From: Haliea sp.
GTDB taxonomy: Bacteria > Pseudomonadota > Gammaproteobacteria > Pseudomonadales > Halieaceae
DNA: 62,711 bases
Direction of reading: 5' to 3'
Assembly: GCA_024642265.1 (NCBI GenBank)
Contig: JAHEBL010000001.1
Coordinates: forward strand, 45,999-108,709
Shown here: in pieces, positions 54,267-61,409 of the stretch
How positions within the stretch are numbered: the stretch's first letter is position 1
How the letters are laid out: each line of letters begins with the position of its first letter
The notes under the pieces: model-generated
Database searches by the model: none
What the model was told of the DNA's origin: nothing
What the model saw: the letters and a program-made list of their open reading frames with translations, nothing else
Made by a program: the position numbers and the translations under genes

Positions 54267-54689
54267 TCAATCGACGCTGATGCGCCGCCTTTCTGGCGCC
54301 TTGGGCGCGAGTTTCGGTGCTTCCAGCTTCAATATGCCATCCTTGAAAGAGGCCTTGATATCCTCTTCCTGGATTTCCGCTCCGAGGTTGAAGCTGCGCA
54401 TATATTTGCCGTAACGCCGCTCCTGGCGAATCACCTTGCCGTCCTTCTCCTCCTTGTCTTCCTTGCTAGTCTCGGCTTCAAGGGTGAGAACTCCGTCCTT
54501 CACGTGAATGTGGATATTCTCTTTTGCCACACCGGGCAGTTCAGCCGTTATCTCATAGTGGTTGTTTGCCTCCTTGATATCCACCCGGGGTGCAAAAAAC
54601 GAACTGCTGCGGGATTCATAGGCCTGGGGCCAGGAATCACCAAAAAAGCGGTCGATATCAAACAGGTTGCTGCGTGGTATTAAAGACAT
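54267..54689 (-). CDS. Hsp20 small heat-shock protein
   Basis: The ATG at 54689 has an exceptionally strong ribosome-binding site, AAAGGAGGTG, six bases upstream, and gives 140 residues. The alpha-crystallin domain spans about 36-130, with PRVDIKEANNHYEITAELPGV (part), EDGKV-like loop residues and the C-terminal GILKLEAPK. It is an ATP-independent holdase chaperone that prevents protein aggregation. A near-perfect sigma-32 promoter and an upstream FNR-type box precede it. The longer open frame above is promoter DNA. Confidence 0.95.
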   Translation of the reverse strand: MSLIPRSNLFDIDRFFGDSWPQAYESRSSSFFAPRVDIKEANNHYEITAELPGVAKENIHIHVKDGVLTLEAETSKEDKEEKDGKVIRQERRYGKYMRSFNLGAEIQEEDIKASFKDGILKLEAPKLAPKAPERRRISVD

Positions 54690-54733
54690 TCGACACCTCC
54701 TTTTTAATGCGGTCTGTCTTAACCTGCCAAGGT

Positions 54734-54762
54734 AAATGGGGTCAAATACCGGGTGTTTCAAG
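54734..54762 (-). promoter_or_regulatory. Sigma-32 heat-shock promoter of hsp20
   Basis: On the minus strand CTTGAAA (54756-54762), a 14-bp spacer and CCCCATTT (54734-54741) match the sigma-32 consensus (CTTGAAA-N11-16-CCCCATnT) at every defined position. The start codon at 54689 leaves a leader of about 40 bases. Confidence 0.9.
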
Positions 54763-54789
54763 CACCTCACGCGTGAATACTGTCCGCAA

Positions 54790-54803
54790 TTGATCCAGAT
54801 CAA
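54790..54803. promoter_or_regulatory. FNR/Anr box between hsp20 and tRNA-Arg
   Basis: TTGATCCAGATCAA is a perfect TTGAT-N4-ATCAA site, the consensus for FNR, Anr and Dnr. Its centre is about 70 bp upstream of the predicted hsp20 transcription start, a spacing at which class I activators work. Confidence 0.6.
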
Positions 54804-54816
54804 AGCCCGCCGAGGG

Positions 54817-54845
54817 TTGCGTAAAAGCGACGTGGCACCGATAAT
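54817..54845 (+). promoter_or_regulatory. Promoter of tRNA-Arg
   Basis: TTGCGT (54817-54822), a 17-bp spacer and GATAAT (54840-54845) form a good sigma-70 promoter about 67 bp upstream of the tRNA 5' end. Confidence 0.6.
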
Positions 54846-54911
54846 CCGCAGCGTTGATATGCCGGGCGGCCCAGCGCCAGCCCGTGTTGCAACGACACCC
54901 CCTGCCAGTAC

Positions 54912-54987
54912 CCGCCTGTAGCTCAGTGGATAGAGCAACCGCCTCCTAAGCGGTAGGTCATAGGTTCAACTCCTATCAGGCGGACCA
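54912..54987 (+). tRNA. tRNA-Arg (anticodon CCT)
   Basis: The 76-base cloverleaf is complete. It has a 7-bp acceptor stem CCGCCTG/CAGGCGG, D arm GCTC-AGTGGATA-GAGC, anticodon stem ACCGC/GCGGT with loop CTCCTAA (anticodon CCT at 54945-54947) and T arm ATAGG-TTCAACT-CCTAT. Discriminator A and an encoded CCA follow. It reads AGG codons, which are rare in this GC-rich genome. Confidence 0.97.
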
Positions 54988-55002
54988 TTTTGTAAGGGTG
55001 CT

Positions 55003-55047
55003 TTCCTGGCACACAGGTAACAGTTTGTTCCGGGGACACAGGTAACA
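55003..55047. repeat. Two 20-bp direct repeats resembling an IS481-family end
   Basis: Units at 55003-55022 and 55028-55047 match at 18 of 20 positions with a 25-bp period (TTCCNGGNACACAGGTAACA). The complementary strand reads TGTTACCTGTGTCCCCGGAA, which I recall as a common motif at the ends of IS481-type elements. No transposase gene is nearby, so this is probably a residual end next to the tRNA 3' terminus. Confidence 0.5.
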
Positions 55048-55089
55048 CTTTTGGCGCGAAGCGCGTGCAACCCTCTGGATGGTTTTCCC

Positions 55090-55389
55090 ATGAGCAATAT
55101 TTCCAGCCACGAACAGCCCACCAGCGCCCAGGCGTGCATCGATACCTGGCGCCAGCGCGGCAGAATTCCGACGCCGACCCCGAGTGGGGGCATCATGGAT
55201 ATGCTGATCACTCACCTGGTCGAGGCTACTGCGATAGACGGCGTACCCATCGACCTGATCATTGAGGCCCGCGCGACGAAACGCGCACCGCCCAAACGCT
55301 TCGCTGTAGTGTTTCGGGACGAAAAGCCGGTGCAGGAATACCCGGTGCCGACGCTGTGGGTCAGCCGCGGACAGGGCTGCTGGCTGTAG
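55090..55389 (+). CDS. Small protein of unknown function
   Basis: The 99-residue protein starts at the ATG at 55090; the frame is open a further 39 bp upstream without a good start. It has no signal peptide, no membrane segment and no motif that I recognise. The central MDMLITHLVEATAIDGVPIDL and the C-terminal PTLWVSRGQGCWL (parts) look like folded protein rather than noise. It follows the IS-like repeats and overlaps the 3' end of the convergent aminotransferase gene by 29 bp. It may be a short hypothetical gene brought in with the repeats or a fortuitous frame. Confidence 0.5.
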   Translation: MSNISSHEQPTSAQACIDTWRQRGRIPTPTPSGGIMDMLITHLVEATAIDGVPIDLIIEARATKRAPPKRFAVVFRDEKPVQEYPVPTLWVSRGQGCWL

Positions 55390-57079
55390 CTTCTATCGGC
55401 TCCTGCGTCGCCTGGCGCGACCGCAGCTCCACGGCCGCCTCCTGCGGCAGTAAAAACCAGCGCAGGCGTTCGGCGGCCGCACCCAGGTGCAGCGTCGACT
55501 CCCCCGGCTGGTCGATGGCGGACAGCATATGCTGCCGCGCTTCCTCCCAGACACCCTGCAGGCTCAACTGCCTGTCGGCTGCCTCCTCCCCTGCCGCCGG
55601 CAGTTCATCGAAGCACAGGCGGCCCAGGTCGCTGGAACAGTATTCATTACGTCCGCCCTGGTAGCGCCAGACGCCAGCCTCCACATCGAAATGGTAGGCG
55701 GGCAGCAGACGCCAGCCGTGTTCGGCTACCAGGGCCACCGCCTGCAGTATGTAGTCGAATTCCGGCTCGTCTATGAAATAATTGAAATTGAGTCGCACCC
55801 AGCCCGGCCTCAGCACCATGGCGCCAGCGGCAATTTCCACCTCCAGCGCACGACTGTAGGACATATCCATCCCCAGCAGGGTATGGCCATAAGGGCCCGC
55901 GCAGGAACACCCCCCCCGCGCCTGGATACCAAAGAGATCATTGAGCAGAGACACCACAAAGCCATAGTGCAGGTCCCTGCCGCCGTGACTGACGCGCATG
56001 GACAGGATTGCAAGCCGCGGCGCCTCCGCATTGCCGAGAATTTCCACGTTGGGGCAGGACTGGAAGAAGGCAAGTGCGCGTTGAATATAGCTGTGCTCGC
56101 GCCGCTCTATCTCGGGGACACCGACTTCCTGCTGCAGCTTGAACACCAGGCCCGCGCGTATCGACTCAATAATTGCCGGGGTTCCACCCTCTTCCCGCCG
56201 TTCGTGATCGGCGATGTAGCGGTGGCCCTCGGGCGTCACATACATGACCGTCCCGCCACCCACAACCGCCGGCACGGAGTTGCGCAGAATATTGCGCTTC
56301 GCGACCAGCACGCCCGGGGTACCGGGGCCACCGATAAACTTGTGGGGCGAGATAAAAACGGCGTCCAGTGGTGTATCACCGTTCATGTCGATGGCGACGT
56401 AGGGGGCGGCAGCGGCGTAATCCCATAGCGCCAGTGCGCCGTGCTGTTTGAGGAGAAAAGTGATTGCCTGCACGTCGCTCTTCACGCCGGTGACGTTGGA
56501 AGCCGCGGAAAAACTGCCGATTTTCAGCTCCCTGTCCGCGTGCTTTTGCAACTCCTGTGCCAGGGTTCGCTGGCAGATCTGGCCCTTTTCATTCAGCGGA
56601 ATGGATACGACATCGGCAATGCTCTCGCGCCAGGGCAGCTCGTTGGAGTGATGCTCATAGGGTCCCAGGAACACCACCGGACGTTCGCTATCCGGAATCA
56701 TCGCGTCCAACCGGTAGCGGGCGGACAGATCAAACGGCAGGCGCAGGCCCATTATGTCGATGAGTTTGTTAATGCCCGCCGTGGCGCCGGATCCACAGAA
56801 GATGACCTGGTCGTCTCCTGTGGCATTGACCGCCCTGCGAATTTCCTGGCGCGCCTGCTCCCGCAGCAGGGTGGTCTGCGCGCCGGTAAATGAGGTCTCG
56901 GTGTGGGTATTGGCGTACCAGGGCAGGACCGACTGGCGGATATAGTCCTCGATGAAGCCAAGAGCGCGCCCCGAAGCCGTGTAATCAGCGTACACCAGCG
57001 GTTTTTCACCAAACGGTGTGCTGATCGGCTGCCTCGCTCCGATCACGGACTGTCGAATCTTTTCAATAAGGGAACTCAC
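55361..57079 (-). CDS. Class V PLP aminotransferase (selenocysteine lyase/desulfurase-like) with C-terminal extension
   Basis: The first 400 or so residues of this 572-residue protein are a class V aminotransferase fold: VYADYTASGRALGFIED, CGSGATAGINKLID, the PLP lysine in ISPHKFIGGPG, and a putative catalytic Cys in ARGGCSCAGPYG. About 150 further residues form an extension not found in standard desulfurases. Relatives are annotated as 'aminotransferase class V-fold' enzymes of unknown substrate. It is separate from the suf cysteine desulfurase. A 97-bp gap separates it from the desaturase gene upstream. Confidence 0.85.
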   Translation of the reverse strand: MSSLIEKIRQSVIGARQPISTPFGEKPLVYADYTASGRALGFIEDYIRQSVLPWYANTHTETSFTGAQTTLLREQARQEIRRAVNATGDDQVIFCGSGATAGINKLIDIMGLRLPFDLSARYRLDAMIPDSERPVVFLGPYEHHSNELPWRESIADVVSIPLNEKGQICQRTLAQELQKHADRELKIGSFSAASNVTGVKSDVQAITFLLKQHGALALWDYAAAAPYVAIDMNGDTPLDAVFISPHKFIGGPGTPGVLVAKRNILRNSVPAVVGGGTVMYVTPEGHRYIADHERREEGGTPAIIESIRAGLVFKLQQEVGVPEIERREHSYIQRALAFFQSCPNVEILGNAEAPRLAILSMRVSHGGRDLHYGFVVSLLNDLFGIQARGGCSCAGPYGHTLLGMDMSYSRALEVEIAAGAMVLRPGWVRLNFNYFIDEPEFDYILQAVALVAEHGWRLLPAYHFDVEAGVWRYQGGRNEYCSSDLGRLCFDELPAAGEEAADRQLSLQGVWEEARQHMLSAIDQPGESTLHLGAAAERLRWFLLPQEAAVELRSRQATQEPIEATASSPVRG

Positions 57080-57176
57080 GTCACCACCTCAATAAGCCGT
57101 GGTGCATGGTATCCGGTTTTGACGTTGGGCGCAGGACCTTGCGCCACTTACCGACAGCCGCTTTCCGGCAGCCGGT

Positions 57177-58085
57177 TCAGGCGGGCATCACCGCATGTCT
57201 CAACAGCTGGCCGTAGCCGTGAAAAACAGGGACGCCGTCCAGAGCCCTGCGCCGCTTGAGGTGGTCGTGCAGGGCAGCCAGCCGGTAACAGGGCACGCTC
57301 GCCATGAAGTGATGCTCCAGGTGGTAGTTGACGCCATTGGGTGCGAACACCAGGCGCTGCCACCAGGGCGCCTCCACGGTGCGCGTATTCATTCTGGGGT
57401 CCGGGTCATAGAGATCGGGCACCGCCGCATGCTCTGCCACCTGCCGGACACGAATAATCAGCATGAATATGGTCAGGAAGCTGCCCAGCCAGATCGCATA
57501 GGCCCAGCCGATACCCGCGGCATACAGCGCCAGAAAGAGCAGGAACTGCACGAACAGCTGGCGCAGGAGCGGCAGGGAGCCCTGCCGCGATTCCCTGCTG
57601 ATAATACCCGAGGCTCCCCGGAAAATGGCTGCCAGCAGCTTGATACCGGTCTGGCCGCTCAGATCGCGGATGACCTTGCGCCGGAAACTCTCCCGTGCGA
57701 CCGGATAGGCCGCATAATTCGGCAGATCCGGATCCTCGCGAGTGCCCGCCTTGCGGTGATGCTCCAGGTGACCCCTGGCATAGGCCGTCAGGTCATTGAA
57801 AACCGGCGCGGCGCACAACCACTGACCCACCATGTTGTTCAGCCAGGGGGTTGCAAACAGCGTGTGGTGACCGGCCTCGTGCATCAGCACTGAGAGGCCC
57901 AACTGCCTGCCCGCCAGCAGCACCATTGCGCACAGGATCGTCAGGGGATTGGGAAAGGCAGCGACCAGGGCAAAAATCGCCACAATCATCAGCCAGTTGC
58001 CCAGCACCAGTCGCCAGGCCTGCAGATCGCTCTTGGCCGTAAAGCGAGCGACCTCCTCTTTAGTCAGGAATTCATTGATTTTCAT
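57177..58085 (-). CDS. Membrane fatty acid desaturase
   Basis: The 302-residue protein has the three histidine boxes of the FADS family: HEAGHH (69-74), HLEHH (106-110) and HLEHH near residue 257. These bind a diiron centre. Four or more hydrophobic helices lie between them. It introduces a double bond into an acyl-lipid or acyl-CoA, with electrons from a reductase not seen here. Regioselectivity cannot be read from the sequence. It is divergent from the OppA-type gene with a 211-bp shared upstream region. Confidence 0.9.
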   Translation of the reverse strand: MKINEFLTKEEVARFTAKSDLQAWRLVLGNWLMIVAIFALVAAFPNPLTILCAMVLLAGRQLGLSVLMHEAGHHTLFATPWLNNMVGQWLCAAPVFNDLTAYARGHLEHHRKAGTREDPDLPNYAAYPVARESFRRKVIRDLSGQTGIKLLAAIFRGASGIISRESRQGSLPLLRQLFVQFLLFLALYAAGIGWAYAIWLGSFLTIFMLIIRVRQVAEHAAVPDLYDPDPRMNTRTVEAPWWQRLVFAPNGVNYHLEHHFMASVPCYRLAALHDHLKRRRALDGVPVFHGYGQLLRHAVMPA

Positions 58086-58296
58086 ATCGCTCTCGCTCTG
58101 CTCCCACCGGTAGCACAGTCAGCTGAAATCGTGATGACGCAATAAGCCCATATTGCCCGCATAGCGCTGCCGGGGCAATGCTGTCGTTGCGCAGCGGCCC
58201 AACCGACCATTGCGCCGCCCCGGCTCCCTGCCTGCGAGAGGCGCGGACGCTCCGTTGCAGTATCCCCATTTTGCTATAGGCTAAAGGGCAGGCAGA

Positions 58297-59949
58297 ATGT
58301 GGGACGATTTGATGCGGACCGGACACGGCATGGGCACCTTTTCAGCAACGCTGCCGATCCTTGTTATCTGCTGCCTGTTAACGGCCTGCACCCATGGCGA
58401 GTCGAATGTCAGCGCCGGTAACCGTACGGGCATCATCCATGTCGGCAATGGCACCGAACCCCAGGGCCTGGATCCCCACGTTGTTTCCGGCACCCCCGAG
58501 ATCAATATAGTCAACGCCCTGTTTGAAGGGCTGGTGACGATCAACCCCTACACACTGCAACCAGAGCCAGCGGTAGCCAGCAGCTGGAGCTTCAGCGAAA
58601 ACGGGCGTATCGTCACCTTCCAGCTCAACCCGGAGGCCCGCTGGTCCAACGGTGACCCCGTCACGGCAGAGGACTTTGTCTGGTCCTGGCGGCGCAGCCT
58701 TGACCCGGCACTGGGAAACCTGAACACGGAACGGCTGTTCCCGATCAAAAATGCTGAGGGGTATGCTACGGGGGCTATTGCAGACCCGGGGGCCGTGGGC
58801 ATTGCGGCACTGGATCCCCACACCCTGCAGCTCACCCTCGATGAACCGACCCCCTACCTGCTGTACCTGCTTGACGATGCCGCCACCTACCCCGTTCACC
58901 GCGCCACGATAGAAAAATTCGGCAAGGCCACAGATCGCTTCACGCGCTGGACCCGGGTCGGCAACATAGTCAGCAACGGACCGTTCAGTCTAAAAACCTG
59001 GCAGCTCAACCGCCGTATCGAACTGGAAAAAAGCCAGACCTACTGGAACGCGGACGCGGTAAAACTTAACGGCATCGTGTTTCATCCGATCGAGAGTGGG
59101 ATGGTCGAAGAGCGTATGTTCCGGGCTGGACAGCTGCACTACACGATGGACGTACCGCTGGGCAAAATAGCCGGCTACAAGGCCATGGCGCAAAGCCCCT
59201 ATGAACAGTCACCCTCCTTCGCCAGCTACTTTTACATATTCAATATGCAGCAATCGCCGGTTGACGATGTCAGGGTACGCAAGGCGCTGGCGATGGCGAT
59301 CGACAGGGAGCGGCTGGCCAGTACCGTACTGGAAAATGTCTACCTCCCTCTGTACAGCCTGTTGCCGGCAGCTGTGCCCGGATATACCCCTCCCGCGGTG
59401 CTGCACTACGACCCGGAACAGGCACGGCGGCTACTGGCAGAGGCGGGTTACCCCGGCGGGGCCGGCTGGCCGGGGCTGGAAGTTATCTACAATACTCTTG
59501 AAAGCCACCACAAGATTGTGGTGGCGCTGCAGCAGATGTGGATGGAGGAGCTGAACATCCAGGTCACCCTGGCAAACATGGAGTGGCGCGTTTACCTGGA
59601 TATGATCGCGCAGAAGAACTTCCAGATCGCGCGCGCCGGGCGGCAGTGGACCTACCTGGATCCGCACTCGGCACTGGCACTGTTTATCACCGGCGGCGGC
59701 AATAACGGCCCAGGTTTCGCCGACTCGCGCTTTGACCAGCTCGTACTGAAGGAGGCCGCCACGGCGCCCACTGCGGAACAACGTTTCGCCACCTACGCAG
59801 AGGCAGAGAGAATTTTCCTCGAGCAGGTGCCGATTATTCCGCTGTTTGTCTATACCAACAGGCACCTGGTACATCCCAGTGTGAGGGGCGCACCCGGCAA
59901 CCTTCTCGACCAGGTCAACTACCGGTACGTATCACTGGCAACTGAATAG
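58297..59949 (+). CDS. OppA-type peptide ABC transporter substrate-binding lipoprotein
   Basis: The 550-residue lipoprotein has the lipobox LLTAC (Cys31) after a signal peptide. The SBP_bac_5 fold includes NGTEPQGLDPHVVSG, FEGLV.INPYTLQPEPAVASSW (interrupted), WSNGDPVTAEDFVWSWRRSLD (part) and the C-terminal VPIIPLFVYTNRHLVHP. OppA-like proteins capture oligopeptides for import. No permease or ATPase genes are adjacent, so it is an orphan and may serve another transporter. The ATG at 58312 is an equally good start. Confidence 0.9.
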   Translation: MWDDLMRTGHGMGTFSATLPILVICCLLTACTHGESNVSAGNRTGIIHVGNGTEPQGLDPHVVSGTPEINIVNALFEGLVTINPYTLQPEPAVASSWSFSENGRIVTFQLNPEARWSNGDPVTAEDFVWSWRRSLDPALGNLNTERLFPIKNAEGYATGAIADPGAVGIAALDPHTLQLTLDEPTPYLLYLLDDAATYPVHRATIEKFGKATDRFTRWTRVGNIVSNGPFSLKTWQLNRRIELEKSQTYWNADAVKLNGIVFHPIESGMVEERMFRAGQLHYTMDVPLGKIAGYKAMAQSPYEQSPSFASYFYIFNMQQSPVDDVRVRKALAMAIDRERLASTVLENVYLPLYSLLPAAVPGYTPPAVLHYDPEQARRLLAEAGYPGGAGWPGLEVIYNTLESHHKIVVALQQMWMEELNIQVTLANMEWRVYLDMIAQKNFQIARAGRQWTYLDPHSALALFITGGGNNGPGFADSRFDQLVLKEAATAPTAEQRFATYAEAERIFLEQVPIIPLFVYTNRHLVHPSVRGAPGNLLDQVNYRYVSLATE

Positions 59950-60030
59950 GTAGTCGTGGCCTGCTACTATCCGGGCTACCAGCACGCCCCTCCCCCGGGC
60001 GTTCCCGGACTCGCGGCGGGCATAGCCTGG

Positions 60031-60702
60031 TTACTGACCGTTATCGGCTTGCAACTCCTTGACGTAGGGGGACCGAACCCCGAGGTAGGATTTCACCGCG
60101 GCAGGCATGCGCTGCAGGGTGCGGGTAACAGAGGTCACGGCGGCGAAATTGGCGAGCCACACCGGGATCAGGCCACCAGGGTCGCCGTAAACCTGGTAGG
60201 TCACCTCTACCCAGCCATCGTACTCGGGGCGCAGCGCCCAGAAACCACCAAAATCCGGCACCCGTACATAGTTCTCCTCGGGTGGTATGAAATCCGGAAA
60301 GTTCTTGATCGTAATGATTATCTCGCCAGACTCCGGATCCTGCCGGTAATCAAAGCGCACTACCGTATCCCGGTCCTGCATGGGCCAGGGTGCATCGACG
60401 ATCCCGTAGACATAAGCCTGCTGATAACCGTGCTCTTCGAGGATCTGCGCGCCGCCGCTGCGGTATACCCAGTTGCGGTTGAACTCTGCATCTTTGAGCA
60501 GTGCCATGACGGCATTGAGCGAGGCTTTCACCCGGGTTACTCCCCTGATTTCCTGCAGGGAAGAACCGGCATACTCGCGGCGCTGGACCAGCAGCTTGTC
60601 TGTGCTGACAACCTGCTCCCAGCCACCCGCATTAGAGGCCACTGTCACCAGAGCCAGAAAGACAAGCGCCCGCCTAGTCCCTGAAGCCTCAGCGCCTTTC
60701 AC
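60031..60702 (-). CDS. START-domain lipid-binding protein with signal peptide
   Basis: The GTG at 60702, with GAGGG just upstream, gives 223 residues. After a signal peptide (RRALVFLALVTVASNAGG), the START domain shows YVYGIVDAPWPMQDRDTVVRF, FPDFIPPEENYVRVPDFGG and WVEVTYQVYGDPGG (each given in part). START domains hold hydrophobic ligands such as sterols or phospholipids. A TTG at 60729 is an alternative start. It is 30 bp downstream of the GST gene on the same strand. Confidence 0.83.
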   Translation of the reverse strand: MKGAEASGTRRALVFLALVTVASNAGGWEQVVSTDKLLVQRREYAGSSLQEIRGVTRVKASLNAVMALLKDAEFNRNWVYRSGGAQILEEHGYQQAYVYGIVDAPWPMQDRDTVVRFDYRQDPESGEIIITIKNFPDFIPPEENYVRVPDFGGFWALRPEYDGWVEVTYQVYGDPGGLIPVWLANFAAVTSVTRTLQRMPAAVKSYLGVRSPYVKELQADNGQ

Positions 60703-60732
60703 CGCGCCCTCAGCACCAGCGACTGGCAACGC

Positions 60733-61404
60733 TCAGGATGGGCGCGGGGCGAACTGATCACGGTCTGCAAAGGCCGCCTGAAATGCCGGGCGCGCGGCCA
60801 GCCGCTCCAGGTAGCTGGCGAAACAGTCGTCTGCGCACAACCCATAGAGACTTGCCCACAAGACATTGTGGCCCATCACGCAGTCCGCCGCGCTGAATGA
60901 CGCCCCGAGGATATAGGGTCCACGGTCGAGGCGGGCTTTCAGCTGCGGCTCTATTTCCGCGCGAAACTTGTTCATATAGCGGTCTATAGTGCGGTCGTCG
61001 CGATCTGCAGGAGAGTACAGGTCCCGGTGCAGCCGCAATTGCCAAAGAACCATGTCTACCCAGGAGGAGCCAAAATGCAGCATTTGCAGATAGTCCGCGC
61101 GCTCGGGCGTAAAGTCCGCCGGGGGCGGTGCAAGGCCTTCGACCGGGTACAGATCTGCAAGTAGCGACACCATGGCACCACTTTCTATCATAGTGAACAC
61201 ACTACCGTCGGAAAGGCTTACCTCGAGCACGGGGACGGCGTGGTTGGGGTTGCGTCGCAGGTAATCCGCCTGGTACTGCTGGCCCTGGTAAAGCCCCAGC
61301 GTCTCCACGTCAAAGTCATCCCCCACAAGCTCGTGCAACAGCCACTTGACCCTGGCGCTGCGAGACATGGGAAAGTGGAAGAGCTTGATGCGCCTTATAT
61401 CTAT
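60733..61404 (-). CDS. Glutathione S-transferase with non-canonical start
   Basis: The first ATG (61368) would cut off the first beta strand of the thioredoxin fold. The conserved N-terminus IKLFHFPMSRSARVKWLLHE is only complete if translation starts further up, but there is no in-frame ATG, GTG or TTG between it and the preceding gene. The best candidate is ATA at 61404, nine bases after AAAAGG and five bases after the stop of the upstream SDR. From there the protein is 223 residues, normal for a GST. NHAVPVLEV and the later ESGAM (the glutathione-binding Glu-Ser) are intact. It may also be a sequencing error. Confidence 0.8.
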   Translation of the reverse strand: MDIRRIKLFHFPMSRSARVKWLLHELVGDDFDVETLGLYQGQQYQADYLRRNPNHAVPVLEVSLSDGSVFTMIESGAMVSLLADLYPVEGLAPPPADFTPERADYLQMLHFGSSWVDMVLWQLRLHRDLYSPADRDDRTIDRYMNKFRAEIEPQLKARLDRGPYILGASFSAADCVMGHNVLWASLYGLCADDCFASYLERLAARPAFQAAFADRDQFAPRPS

Positions 61405-61409
61405 GTTGT

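Noticed and set aside
54690-54938. 83-codon N-terminal extension of hsp20
   Set aside because: It would run through the sigma-32 promoter and the FNR box; the ATG at 54689 has a perfect ribosome-binding site.
55003-55047. Possible CRISPR array
   Set aside because: Only two repeats with a 5-bp gap, no spacer-length units and no cas genes; fits an IS end better.
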